Positions 52,225-63,434 of a stretch of 64,000 nt of DNA are shown here, in pieces. Position numbers and translations under genes: made by a program. Origin of the DNA: Calendula officinalis (lineage: Eukaryota > Streptophyta > Magnoliopsida > Asterales > Asteraceae); assembly GCA_963853835.1 (NCBI GenBank), contig OY970825.1, positions 30,256,835 to 30,320,834 on the forward strand, given 5' to 3'. Each line of letters begins with the position of its first letter. Position 1 is the first letter of the stretch. Below the pieces are notes generated by a model that was not told the DNA's origin, did no database searches, and saw nothing but the letters and a program-made list of their open reading frames with translations.

Positions 52225-53852
52225 ATCATAACTCATCAAGTTATTTCATCTAAGCTCTTGGCTATCGCGTCAATCATCAAATAAGTTAGTTATCTAATAA
52301 TAATTATATATAATTAGTTCAACATAGTGTGAACGTGCATGTATGGTCCCATGGACCCGATCATAAGCAACCCACGTTTACTTCTACATCTATGAACCCT
52401 AGGAGGTCCATATCTACTCATTTCATAAGATACGTTTATTATTTAATCGATATCATAGTACTTTTATCTCTTCATTGACTAAAATACATAATTATTACTA
52501 GTCTCATCATATTCGTTTTCATAAATGTTCGTTCTTTTCTTTTATTAGTAATTCTTACCAATAGATACTCATTACTACCAAAATCATTTTCAATTGCTTT
52601 ACTAATACATATTTATTAATAAAATTTATTATACATTCTTTTACTCATTATCTTTATTATTATGGTTCACTAATAAAGATTCAATAATTACTTTAGTTTA
52701 TCATATTTACTTCCAAAATCATCAATCATACTAGAGTTATTCTAGTATCACATTATACCTACTTTCTCATCATTTTCAGTGACTATCTTTATCAAAATAT
52801 TTATTACTAAAGACCCATAAAAATATAATATGTATTTTCAAAAACTCTTTGCTATGTACTCAGTTTAAAAGTCTCATGTACTCACCTTAGCGATAACTAA
52901 ATCCATATCGTGTTCATAAACACAAATCCTTGCTTCCCGCCTTTGGAATATCTCCAACTTTTAGGTTCTTCCAACCTATCAACATAATAATCACATTTCT
53001 AGTTATCTTTAATAACTAGATAACACATAATTTCCGTTTTCATCTTTAACCACCAAGTTCATCCACCTTGGTAGAAATCCCAAAATCTTAGTTCCAAGGT
53101 TTCACCAACGAAACCCAAACCCAACCACAACCCAAGGTCGACATCATTAGTCTCCAATATTAGTCTCATCACACTAATTAGTCACCAACACCCTTTTCCC
53201 CAAATTTTGGTGACATTCAAAACCCTAGGTTTAACCAATCTTAAGATTCTCACAAATCTTAAGCATACACTTGTTTTATTTGTTAAAATATCATCTATTA
53301 AGTGTATACAACCTTTATTCAACCATTAATCACAAACCCAAGAATTAGGGTTTCAAACCCAAGCTTACAAATCCATGGATCTAAAGCTACAACTACAAAG
53401 GAGTGAAGATTTACCTTGATCTTCAACAATGGATGCAAAATCACTTTATTTGGACCTCAAAATCGGCTCCAAACGACCTTTTCCACTCAAAATATGTATA
53501 AGAAATTGAGAGAGAAAGTTTGGGGAGGAAGATGTGTTCAAATGAGCCAAATCCCGATTTTTATGACCTGTTCAGACAAATCGTGTCGCTATTCAGCACC
53601 GTGGTCGCTATTTCGGGTCGCTGTTGCACCCCCGCCACTTTTAGCGACGCTATTTCCCAGATAGCTACGCTATCTGGGTCTGGTCGCTAAGGCTGCACTT
53701 TTTAGTGCCCTTTTCGACCCCGTTTCGTCCGTAACTTTCTCATACGATGTCCAAATAACACGAAACCAATTCCCACGTCTTTTAAATTATTTATCCTTAT
53801 TTATGATAATTTTTCCATAATTTTATTCGATAAAAATTCCGGGTCGTTAAAA
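52225..53852 (-). repeat. LTR E, right fragment
   Basis: The reverse complement of the first ~1.6 kb of the B LTR, diverged. It ends TTCCGGGTCGTTAAAA, where TTACA is expected. Bases 53585-53695 carry degenerate TAGCGACG repeats. No internal sequence follows, so E is a solo LTR or an end fragment. Confidence 0.8.
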
Positions 53853-54530
53853 TGATAACAAATCAAGTGTACAAATTCTTGTCATCTATTTTAATAATGT
53901 ATAAAACTTTACAGAATTATCACACGGAAGATATGTATCATTTTAAAATCGACAACAAAGTAGAATAATCTAATAAAAAATGTCAGCATTTTAAAATCTC
54001 CTCCGGCAGCGATGGACACACCACCGACATAAACTCTCTACAATAACCTGAACGTTGCACGCTGATCTGATGTATAGAATGTTAGCATAAGCCAGCGAAG
54101 GACACACGACTGAAATCAAGTCGGCGATGATGAATCGGAAGAAGTTGGAGCGAATGCATATATTAAGATCGTCAATTGAAGAGGGGATCGGTGGAGAGAT
54201 GGATAGAGGAATGGTTTTTCTTTCGTTAAATAACCTTGAACCAGTAACGGTTGATTGACAAACCCTAGATGCAAGCCGTGATGTTGGTGGAAAATGTGCA
54301 TGGGCCGTTTAGTTATGAATGGAATTTAAATTGGACAGGTTACAATTTATATTTGGAAGTATATAATGGGACATTAATTGAAATTTTTAATCCCGGTGAA
54401 TCAATTCCTATCCGAACATTAATTGAAATTTTTAAAGGTTATAGTTATTAGTAATCCCGGTCAATCAATTTAACATTTGTTATCTTAAATGTTTGTTATC
54501 TATTATTTAGGTAGTGTTCGAGCATTTTAC
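53853..54530. other. No gene recognised
   Basis: Ordinary non-repetitive DNA. The open stretches here are 60 codons or shorter and show no motif. Confidence 0.4.
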
Positions 54531-54534
54531 CTAA

Positions 54535-54605
54535 AGATGTGAGTTTGGTTAGTGGTAAGTGCTAAACCTTTGGACCTGTCCCGAGCGGGTTCGAACCTTG
54601 TAAGC
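54535..54605 (+). mobile_element. tRNA-derived SINE-like head
   Basis: A possible A-box region TGGTTAGTGGTAAG (54549-54562) is followed about 30 bp later by GCGGGTTCGAACC (54588-54600), a perfect B-box core GGTTCGAACC. The spacing resembles tRNA-derived plant SINEs. No tail or duplication was recognised. Confidence 0.4.
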
Positions 54606-54624
54606 AGCTTCTAATTATGGCATT

Positions 54625-54670
54625 CACATTTCTAATTATGGCATTCAAACTTGCCATAATTAGAAATGTG
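54625..54670. repeat. Perfect 18 bp hairpin
   Basis: CACATTTCTAATTATGGC (54625-54642) is followed after 10 bases by its exact reverse complement (54653-54670). A direct partial copy TTCTAATTATGGCATTCA lies at 54609-54626. Confidence 0.85.
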
Positions 54671-54671
54671 C

Positions 54672-55449
54672 AATTTGCTTTATAAAGTAGTATAGATAAC
54701 GGTATAATCTTTGTCGTGCCCGTTTTCTAAATTATTTTTTTTACATGTCGCAAATGTTTATATACAGAATGGATTGAATCTGTAATTTTTAAAATATCAT
54801 TTTAAATGTTCTTACAGTTAGTTACAGTTAGGTGATTAGTAGATAATTCTACATTTTACTTATTTTTATTTCTTACAGTTTGGTTATGCTTTCACGAAAC
54901 CAAGATTATATAGTGTTTTTAAAGAACAAGTAAAGCAATCAAAATACACATAACTCTGCTCATTAATAAAACAGATGTGATATTTAGTCATATCATTTAG
55001 ACATATTCATAAGTCTACCCATTTGAAAGGATGACATGTGTATTCCACTAATTCTCTCTCCTAATATTATCCCTTTAATTTGACATGTGGCTTCATCTAA
55101 TGAGTATGCCTATAAATAGATTTAAATGTTAGGCCTAAATTCCATTACTCTTAATAAAATTAAAACAATATATTTTTCTAAATATGAAATACATAGTACT
55201 CATTTTTATTTTAACAATCTAAATATAAATAAATACTTTTTAATTCATTCACTCCACATGGTTATGCAAAGTCGCATAAAGTAAGTCCCACGAAGAGTTA
55301 TGCAAACTCACACTACTTATTTGCTTTTCCTTTAATTCTTGTTTATGACGGGTTATTCGAGATAACTCATTTTTGCTCATAATGTACGTGACATAATTGT
55401 TGTGGTGGGCTTTACTGAATCTTCCTATATCTATTTGATAAATATTTAC
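54672..55449. other. No gene recognised
   Basis: AT-rich DNA without a supported gene or element. Confidence 0.4.
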
Positions 55450-55814
55450 CTAGGGAACCGAGAAATCCATAACGAAAATACAAAACAAGAACCGAGAACT
55501 GAACTGAAATAATGGTTCTGGTTCGGTCCGATTATTTCAGGTTTAACACCGGCTAGAACCGAAAACTATATCATCAACATAAAGTACATCTTAAGTTGAA
55601 CTCGAAATTGTTAAATTCGGGTTCTAGAACCGAAAAAAAGAAAACCAAACCAGATTGGAACTGAAATAAACTGAACCGAGAATAGAAAATTAAAGACAAA
55701 AAAGGAAACCAAGAACTGAATGAAAAATGCAAAGTGCAAACTGGGTCTAAGCGGTTCTAATTCCAGCCTGATTCTAGTTTGGATTTGGTTTCGGTTTAAA
55801 ATGTAAATCCCTAG
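55450..55814. mobile_element. Possible MITE rich in GGTTCT/ACCGAA words
   Basis: 365 bp between CTAGGGAACCG and AAATCCCTAG, giving short inverted ends CTAGGGA. The body is full of ACCGAGAAC/GAACTGAA and GGTTCTGGTTCGG. The flanking duplication is not convincing (ATATTTAC against TTGTTACA). Confidence 0.35.
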
Positions 55815-56261
55815 TTGTTACACGGCCGTAAGGTTGCTTGTTTGGGGGCATAATTGTTTATGTGGTGGAAGGATTTTGGACCATCCCAATAAACATTCGT
55901 TAAATATTGATTTTTTTATAGCAATGAAAACGCAATTTAAAACTATTTAGATCGCGTATTTTTGTGGAACATAGAAGACACTTTTGTTTTGATGCAGAAA
56001 TTCCAATGGTGTGAAAACAAAACTGTGCCACGCTCGTTGGGTCCACTTCTTATAATTGTGGATATCGACATCTTGGCATCTAAATTGTTGATTTTACCAA
56101 GCGCTAGAATGTTCAAATTTGATTTTGTTTAAGAGAAATGTTAAAGGTAGTCTAAGAATTTTAGCTAATCTTAAGAGACAATTAATAGCTATTGGATCAA
56201 GAAAAAGTCAAAGGTCAAGATCAAAAGTCAAAGCACACAAGCACATGTGCTTCAATACATC

Positions 56262-56365
56262 AATCCCCCACCCACCGCCGGCGGCCGGAGACGGCTGCGG
56301 GCAGGGGCGGCGGCCGGCCGCCGGAGGTGGCCGCCGGCGGTGGTGACCGGTGGTGGTGGTCGTGA
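56262..56365. repeat. GC-rich GCCGGC block, left
   Basis: A dense run of GCCGGCGG and CGGCCGG words, in sharp contrast to the AT-rich surroundings. A counterpart at 57297-57425 lies at the other end of the same element. Confidence 0.75.
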
Positions 56366-57295
56366 CTGGAAGCACATGTGTTTGAAACACATGTGTTTTG
56401 AAAATAAAGGAGTGTATATGTACAGCTAAGCACATGTGTTTCAAGTAATGAAGCACATGTGCTTCATAACGTCAAGCACATGTGCTTCGTGATTCAAACA
56501 CAAATGAATTGCTTGTAAGTTACATGTGTTCAGGAACAAAAACACATGTGTTTGGCTTTATGAAGCACATGTGCTTCATAATGATATGTTCGTCACTTGT
56601 TTTGATTTTTTTTTTCTTGTTAGTGAAGCACACGTGTTTCATAACGTCAAGCACATGTGCTTCGTGATTCAAAACACAAATGACTTGCTTGTAAGTTACA
56701 TGTGTTCAGGAACAAAAACACATATGCTTGGCTTTATGAAGCACATGTGCTTCATAATGATATATTCGTCACTTGTTTTGATTTTTTTTTTGTTAGTGAA
56801 GCACATGTGTTTCGTAACGTCAAACACATGTGCTTCGTGATTCAATACGCAAATGACTTGCTTGTAGGTTACATGTGTTCAGGAACAAAAACACATGTGC
56901 TTGGCTTTATGAAGCACATGTGCTTCATAATGATATGTGCGTCACTTGTTTTGATTTTTTTTATTGTTAGTGAAGCACATGTGTTTCATAACGTCAAGCT
57001 AGCACATGTGCTTCGTGATTCAAAACACAAATGACTTGCTTGTAAGTTACATGTGTTCAGGAACAAAAACACATGTGTTTGGCTTTATGAAGCACATGTG
57101 CTTCATAATGATATGTTCGTTACTTGTTTTGATTTTTTTTCTTGTGTACTGAAGTACATGTGTTTCATAACGTCAATTACATATGCTTTGTATGCTCCCT
57201 TGTGTGTTTAGAAACTCGTTTTTTAGTGACTTGAAGCACATGTGGTTCGAAATAATATGTTATGTTATAGTGAAACACATGTGTTTCAATACATT
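56366..57295. repeat. Tandem ~176 bp repeat with CACATGTG palindromes
   Basis: The anchor word CAGGAACAAA starts at 56531, 56707, 56880 and 57058 (periods 176, 173, 178). Each unit holds palindromes such as AAGCACATGTGCTT, AAACACATGTGTTT and TTACATGTGTTC. About 27 ACATGTG-type sites were counted in the whole element. Confidence 0.9.
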
Positions 57296-57296
57296 A

Positions 57297-57425
57297 ATAC
57301 CACCACCACCCCGATGACCACTAGCACCTTCAATGTCAGCCACCACCACCGCCGCCGGCCGCCGCCGCCGGCGGGCGGCGGCGGCGGACGGCGGGCGGAG
57401 GCGGCGACCGGCAGTGGCTGTAGGT
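57297..57425. repeat. GC-rich GCCGCC block, right
   Basis: (CCACCA)n followed by GCCGCCGGCC/GGGCGGCGG runs inside the MULE-like element. Confidence 0.75.
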
Positions 57426-57535
57426 GGCTGTAGATGGAGGATTTGATCTTGATCATCTTGATCTAATGGCTAGGATTTGTCCGTTGGAACTATGCAAAAC
57501 TCTTAGACTTCATAAAATACAACTCTTTTGTTTAA

Positions 57536-59129
57536 ATTTTATGATTTTCTGTATGTTTAAATAAATAGATTTTGTGAAACAAGTAGATATAACTGCGTCC
57601 AAAAATTAGCGCTTATTTCTAATAGTTATTTAAAAAAGATTTAATTATTTTGTTAAAGCGGTTGTTTAATTATTTTTATAGTAATAATTTTAATTATTAT
57701 ATATGAAATATTATTATTATTATTATTATTAGTGGCTTCATATAGATGCCTATTTGGAATGAGATTTGATACCTAAATCAACAACTTTGTTGACGAATTT
57801 TGTAAAGTATTCTTTTGTTTTTGTCAGGAAAAGGCAGCCACATATCATTCCGAAAAAGCATTTTAGTACTATTTTATTTACCTTTTGATTTGTATAAATT
57901 AATTAAATCTTGATTTTTAAAACATTTTATATTTATCCCCATATAATATGTTAACAAATAACTTTTACCATTTTAAAATAAACGCAAAAGTTAATACTCT
58001 TAAATATAAAAATATAACATTTATCATGATAGTATGAATCTTTAAATAAGTAAAGATATACAGTATTTACTTTATTTACTTTATTCAATACATGATATAT
58101 TATATCCTCTATCTATTGTCATCTAATTTTTTTTTACGTGTCACTACATTATCCGCATGCATACTTTTAGGCCTATTTACTTGGGCACTTTGTAATATGA
58201 TCAGGTGATCATGTTTTCTAGTATGGACTCACATTATTTTCAGTGGGAACAAAAGTTACAAAATTATAATCCTTTTGGATCCTTAAATAAAGAAAATGAA
58301 AGACTTCGAAATTAATAACTTCCGTTTGTGATAATTTTAAAAATACATATTTTTGCGACAAGGAAGATAAATTAAAAAAAATATGTGACTTTCGCTTACT
58401 ATTTCTAAGATTATCAAAAGTAATCCTTTCTTTTTTTATTTCATTATTGATGCAGTTAGTATATATGTTCACATGTGAACTAAATAAATAACATGCATGG
58501 AAAATAAATATAAATGAATGTGTTCACATGCAAAATAAGTATGATGTGCATGGTCGTTCCTGGATATGGGCGATAAGGGCGGCTGCTCATGATCATAAAA
58601 TTTAGGGGTCCACTTATAAAAAAATTAGCTCACGCATACATATTCATAAACTCATTTAAATCAAGGTAAGTACAACGGAATATTGAAAATAGGCGGACTA
58701 CAGAGTCCAATCCGGACATTTAACTTGGGGATTGAGCCGATACTTTTAACTTGGCCGAATTTTTTTAGTTATTTTGGGAAACAATACTTCATGGCGCCCA
58801 TTTTTAAGATTTTATCCAGGACTCAAAAATTTATTAGACTGGCCTGATGATCAGTAAATGTATTTAGATGTAAATATTTTGTTCAACAAGTTTTGTAAAG
58901 TAATCAAATGAACTCATTTGTAGTTGAAGTTGACTGTACATGTTGTCCTAGTGACATTCCACTTGTAGAAGTTGACTTAAAATGTGACGGGTACTCTGTA
59001 ACTATATTTTGTGGTGATGATAATATAGTGATAATGATGATGGTAGTAATGATGGTGGTGGTAATACGTAATGATTATGTTTGTGGGTAGTGGCGGTAAT
59101 GATTGTGGTAACGGGTGATCATGATTGGT
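57536..59129. other. No gene recognised
   Basis: AT-rich DNA. It contains an (ATT)n microsatellite at 57707-57731, a short GAT/GGT-rich run at 59010-59075 and a stretch near 58555-58620 that may be a transposon relic. Confidence 0.4.
57707..57731. repeat. (ATT)n microsatellite
   Basis: About eight ATT units. Confidence 0.9.
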
Positions 59130-59513
59130 CAAGGTTCAAAAAGGCGCGCACGTTACGAAACAGGTCATGGCGGTTGTGTAAGGCGTAGGCACGTAGCGTA
59201 CGACAAGGCGTGATAAGATGCGCCTTATGACGAGTTTATTTAAAAGTTGTCTAAAAAAATGATTATTTTTAAAGAAACAATGACATATATTATTATAAAA
59301 TTTAAATATAAATATTTTTGTGAACTTTATACATATATGAATTCTTATATATATTAATAGATTTATATTTTTCTTGTGAGTTTGATATCCATATATCTAA
59401 AAATTATATAAAAAATATTCAGTGTTAAGTCACGTTTTGAAAACGTCATGTCTCGTCATAGCTTGAGGTTTGACAGTGAGGCCACCTCACACCTTACGTT
59501 TTTTAGAACCTTG
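59130..59513. mobile_element. hAT-like MITE
   Basis: 384 bp with inverted ends CAAGGTTCAAAAAGGCG and (reverse strand) CAAGGTTCTAAAAAACG. The interior has AAGGCG/ACGTAAGG words. Flanking 8 bp (TGATTGGT, GTGGTGGT) match only partly, so the target duplication is degraded or the ends are slightly off. Confidence 0.5.
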
Positions 59514-59756
59514 GTGGTGGTGGTAAATGTCGGTAGTGAGTAGTGACGGTTGTGATGTGGTATAGGTTTAAGGATTAAATCATTAATAAAAATAATATGA
59601 TATATAGGTAATTAGACTTAGTAATCAACATTTACCTAATAACTCAGTGGATTATAGCTCTTGCTAATAATATGAAGATAGCATGTTTAGGTGCTAAGGG
59701 TGTCAATTTTTTTAAATACATTTTTTTTTAAATTAGAAAGCTTATTGGCTGAAAAT
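59514..59756. other. No gene recognised
   Basis: A short AT-rich gap between two MITEs. Confidence 0.4.
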
Positions 59757-59758
59757 TA

Positions 59759-59951
59759 CTCCCTGCGTCCCAAATTTATTATTCACAAGACAAAAGACAC
59801 ACAGTTTAAGAAAATGCAATTATTGTGTTCACCAATAGAATCTCGTATTTATCCATTTGTAATTCATATGATTGGTTGTAATTTGAAATTGACATTTATT
59901 TTGGGACAAACTAAAATAGTAAGGTGAACAATAAAAATGAGACGGATGGAA
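59759..59951. mobile_element. Stowaway MITE 1
   Basis: 193 bp with ends CTCCCTGCGTCCCAAA and (reverse strand) TTCCATCCGTCTCATT, flanked by TA on both sides (59757-59758, 59952-59953). The CTCCCTCCGTCCC-type terminus is the hallmark of Tc1/mariner-like Stowaway elements. No coding capacity. Confidence 0.85.
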
Positions 59952-59953
59952 TA

Positions 59954-61098
59954 ATTTTATTTCTAATTTTAGAAAGTTTCAAATTGTATTTTATATACAG
60001 TAAAGTAAAGATACATATACACTCCGTACATGACAACCTGCCCATTGTCAAACCAGTCTAGAAATATGTTACTCATTTTCGACTTAATTTAACATGTCGA
60101 CTTTAATTTAACAGGTGTAACAACTGGTTTTTTCTGGAAAAAGATATTGCAAAAGTCAAATAATGAATAGAAGATTAAAAGTGGGTTGGTGTACCTAAAT
60201 AACTTTGCCGGTTCAGCACGTGCTATGTGTCTTACAACCCATGAGCATAAATAACCTCCATCGTAACCCAAATAATACCAGAAATGTCGTAGGACCCCCT
60301 GTTATTCGTGTAATTACACTGAGCCCACTCAAATTTCATGAATTAACACTCCATCCCATAGATTTTAGATAAATTGCCAAATGTCCTACTTTCTATATTT
60401 TTATAGATATACATGTAGAAATTACCTGAAAACAGTCTCTTTACTTCAGATAAATATATGACTATCTACGTCTTACCTTCTTCATACTCCGTCTTTGTTG
60501 AGACTAAGTATCATTGTTGTATATATATAAGCCAATAAATAAAAAATGATGTCCGTATATGATTTTGAAAAAGTTTGACATAATTGCAAATAGCATAATT
60601 ATAACTATATATAAGCATAGTTCCATTAAAATGGAGTTATTTAATGTAAATATGGCTAATGATTGCAAAAAACAGTGTTTCTGATCAAAATTGCCGTTAA
60701 CATATTTATAAGAAAACTAAAAGTTAGTCAACCACATTAGCATTTCTTTGCTTTTCAAAACAATACGTATTTGGTCAAATAAGGTATTTTAAATATAATT
60801 AAAACACCACCACTAAATTATACTTTTAATATATGAGATATCTATGCTCTAGCAAGATATGGCAATATACATAATGGTATAGTCAAACTTTGTTTTTTAT
60901 TTATTCACATGTTATGTATTCAGTGTTTCATATATTGTATAAAAACATCTATTTTTTGTGAGCTAGAGTTTGAGTTTTGAATCATGCTCACTAGTTGTTG
61001 CTTCAGTACTGAGATATGAGAGTTGCCAGAGGTATTCCTTGTGAGATAGACAATAGCTAGTGTAAAATGCGCCCAAGATTAATGTATCACCACCAATA
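59954..61098. other. Intergenic, no gene recognised
   Basis: AT-rich. A minus-strand open stretch (60963-61098 before it enters the adjacent MITE) reads plausibly as coding but has no recognised family. Confidence 0.35.
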
Positions 61099-61100
61099 TA

Positions 61101-61373
61101 CTCCATCCGTCCCACAAAAAAACTTTCCATTTCACACAAAAATTTTGTCGCACAAAAGCTTCCCATTTGAGAATTGGAGGAACCCACTTAATAAATTAAT
61201 ATTATCTCATTAACTTTATGTTATTTTTTTAAAGTTTCTCTCACTAACTTTATGTCAATCTCTAAACGAATCCTATATTTTAATCAAATTTATTACCAAA
61301 TACCCCACCACCAACTATCTCCTAAAAACATGTGCCCAAGTTAAATGAGAAGTTTTTTGTGGGACGGAGGGAG
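61101..61373. mobile_element. Stowaway MITE 2, upstream of MYB gene
   Basis: 273 bp with ends CTCCATCCGTCCCACAAA and (reverse strand) CTCCCTCCGTCCCACAAA, flanked by TA (61099-61100, 61374-61375). It ends 593 bp upstream of the MYB start codon. Confidence 0.92.
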
Positions 61374-61375
61374 TA

Positions 61376-61876
61376 CAATTATGAAGATAAGACATGTATT
61401 TGTTACTCTACTGGTTACGTTCATCACATTCTCACTTGATTTTTTGGAATTCTTATATTTAATTTACATATATCTGGGTATAAGTAAATAAAATATAGAA
61501 TAATTGATGATATTTAACCTAACTCAATAGATAAATATAAATGATTAAGAGTTTGGAATACTTAACCTGATAATATACATATAAATCATTAAATAGAAAC
61601 CAGATACTCAACTACTCAAGAACTTATTCAGATAAACCATACATATCTTTTATAAAATACAATAATTAAACAAATCAATAACAAACCATTTATTGATCAA
61701 GTTGGTGAGGGCAGGTGTTACATATTACCAAACGTAAGGACTAAAGTTGCCAACATAAAATATTTAAGGGTATGTTATCAAAGTTCCAACATAAATGAGG
61801 TAGTTAGACTGTAAATATTCCCATTAAAATAATAGATGTTGATTGCTAACAACCTTTAGACTTTGGACTCATCACC
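61376..61876 (+). promoter_or_regulatory. MYB gene proximal upstream region
   Basis: 500 bp of AT-rich DNA expected to hold the promoter. Several TATAAA/TATAAAT-like words occur (e.g. around 61540-61585 and 61650) but no transcription start can be fixed from sequence alone. Confidence 0.4.
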
Positions 61877-61957
61877 ATGGCAGCTGATGAGAGAGAAACA
61901 GTCCCAGAGAGAATCAGAGAGAGAGAGAGAGAGAGAGGAAGTCAAAGAGAGATCTGA
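61877..61957 (+). CDS. Candidate upstream ORF in MYB 5' leader (26 aa)
   Basis: ATG in a good plant context (CACCATGGC) opens 26 codons that run through the GA repeat (RERERERGSQREI) and stop at TGA, nine bases before the MYB ATG. If the transcript starts upstream of 61877, ribosomes would meet this frame first, so it could dampen MYB translation. It could also lie outside the mRNA. Confidence 0.4.
   Translation: MAADERETVPERIRERERERGSQREI
61915..61937. repeat. (GA)n microsatellite in MYB leader
   Basis: A run of about ten GA units just upstream of the MYB start. Such runs are common in plant 5' leaders. Confidence 0.85.
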
Positions 61958-61966
61958 AGAACAACA

Positions 61967-63160
61967 ATGGTGAGAGCACCTTGCGTTGACAAAAACGGAA
62001 TCAAAAAAGGAGCGTGGAGTGAAGAAGAAGATAACCAGTTAAGAGCTTATGTTCAACGCTATGGCCATTGGAATTGGCGCGAACTTCCTAAATACGCCGG
62101 TACGATCCGTTTCCATTCATCATTGTTGTTCATATCTGTTTGAATTTCAGCGGTTTGTTAATTCTGAATGTAGAACTGTTTGATTCGAGGAAAATGAAGT
62201 AGAAATTGTGAAATTGATGTGGCGATTTGAGTTTGGCAAGCTGTAAAACGGTGTTTAATTTGATGTTATGTTCTGTTATTTGATTTTGTCTTTTCTAAAA
62301 TGATGAATTTGCAAGCTTTTGATTATTTTATCCGAGATTCTGTTTGAATTGCTGTTATTTGATTATTTTAAAATAAATTAAGGTTAGCTAGATTTGTCAA
62401 GAGCTATAGAATGCGTTCGATTTGTTATTTCTGGTTCGAGAACTGTTTGATTTGTACAAAACGAAGGAGCAATTTGCGTGATGGTGAACTAGGGCTAAGT
62501 GTATAATCGTGTTCAGTTTTTGATGTTAAACGGTGAATTTGTTTAGCAGTTGATTATTAATTTTAAAATTCTGATTGAATGATGATATTTAATTTTTCTG
62601 TTTGTTAATTTAGGGTTAGCTAGATGTGGCAAGAGCTGTAGATTGCGTTGGATGAATTATCTTCGACCGACTGTGAAACGCGGGAATTTTAGTAAAGAAG
62701 AAGAAGATCTCATCGACAAGTATCATAAAGAAATGGGAAACAAGTATGTGATTCAATCTTATTTTCACATTTATTTATATTTATATTTAAATTTATATTT
62801 AATTGGTTATAAAAAATTCTCATTTATGTGATGTTTTTTTGTAGATGGTCAGCCATTGCTGCAAAATTACCGGGAAGAAGCGATAACGAGATAAAAAACC
62901 ATTGGCACACTCACCTGAAAAAACGCACCCCTAAACACGTTCTAGAAGTTTCTAAAAAAGAGCAAAGTTCTTCAGTTGAACAAATTATGCAATTCAACAG
63001 TCAACCTCCAAGCATTTTTTCAACAGTTATTTCTAACGAGTCAATAGCATCTCACGGAATTTCTGATCAAAGAGTTTATGAAGATTCATCATCAAATTCA
63101 TCAGGTATAGAAAGACGATTATTGATAGATTTAAATCAAGAATATGTAGACGAGGAATGA
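61967..63160 (+). CDS. R2R3-MYB transcription factor, three exons
   Basis: Exons 61967-62099, 62614-62743 and 62845-63160, with GT-AG introns of 514 and 101 bp, join to 579 bp and 192 residues. Exon 1 of 133 bp and exon 2 of 130 bp are the classic R2R3-MYB sizes. R2 spans about residues 13-63 with W17, W37 and W57; R3 about 66-115 with F70, W89 and W108. RCGKSCRLRWMNYLRP and LPGRSDNEIKNHWHTHLKKR are family signatures. The nuclear protein binds promoter DNA. WNWRELPKYAGLARCGKSC resembles subgroup 2 (MYB13/14/15-like, stress and phenylpropanoid control), but the subgroup's C-terminal motif is not seen. The bHLH-interaction signature in R3 is absent. The tail after residue 115 is short (77 residues), Ser/Glu-rich and ends LLIDLNQEYVDEE. 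The target genes are unknown. Confidence 0.93.
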
Positions 63161-63434
63161 AGATGAAAAAGGTAATTTATTTTTTTTATCCCCATTGAGA
63201 GGATTGAAAATTATTTAACCGTTGTTTTGTAAATGAACAACAATTTCCTCAAGTTCGATATCAATTTGTTATTTCTTTCTTTCGTTTTATAGAGTTTGTT
63301 TCAGAAATTCACATGTGCAGCACAAGAACTTTAGAGCTTTATTTGATTAAAATTGTGAAAAACATAGAGTACCAAATATGAATGCTTGTAGTTATAAGGT
63401 TACACACATAACAAATTACTATAATGCCCCTGGT
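63161..63434. other. Convergent 3' intergenic space
   Basis: 274 bp between the stop codons of the MYB gene and the opposing GH32 gene. It must hold both 3' UTRs or their overlap. No clear AATAAA was chosen. Confidence 0.6.

Larger units (their letters stand above)
56123..57535. mobile_element. MULE-like TIR element with palindrome array
   Basis: A perfect 10 bp direct repeat TTTTGTTTAA (56123-56132 and 57526-57535) flanks imperfect terminal inverted repeats of about 75-90 bp, both starting GAG and sharing AGTCTAAGA.TTTT, CTA..CATT/CTATT and GGATCAAGA-type blocks. The size (1393 bp without duplications), duplication length (9-11 bp is typical of Mutator-like elements) and TIR length suggest a non-autonomous MULE. 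It carries two GC-rich blocks and, between them, a tandem array of CACATGTG palindromes. No transposase. Short open frames reflect the repeats. Confidence 0.65.

Noticed and set aside
56208..57034. Frames with repeated HVF/KHMCF words
   Set aside because: Translations of the CACATGTG tandem array.
56366..57295. CRISPR-like array
   Set aside because: The repeats are palindromic and tandem with similar, not unique, spacers; the genome is eukaryotic.
58555..58850. Possible hAT transposon relic (GGGCGATAAGGGCGGCTGCTC and AAATTTAGGGGTCCA)
   Set aside because: Resembles common plant transposon debris, but no paired ends or duplication could be found.
60963..61187. 74-codon minus-strand frame
   Set aside because: Half of it lies in Stowaway MITE 2, and the rest has no recognised family.
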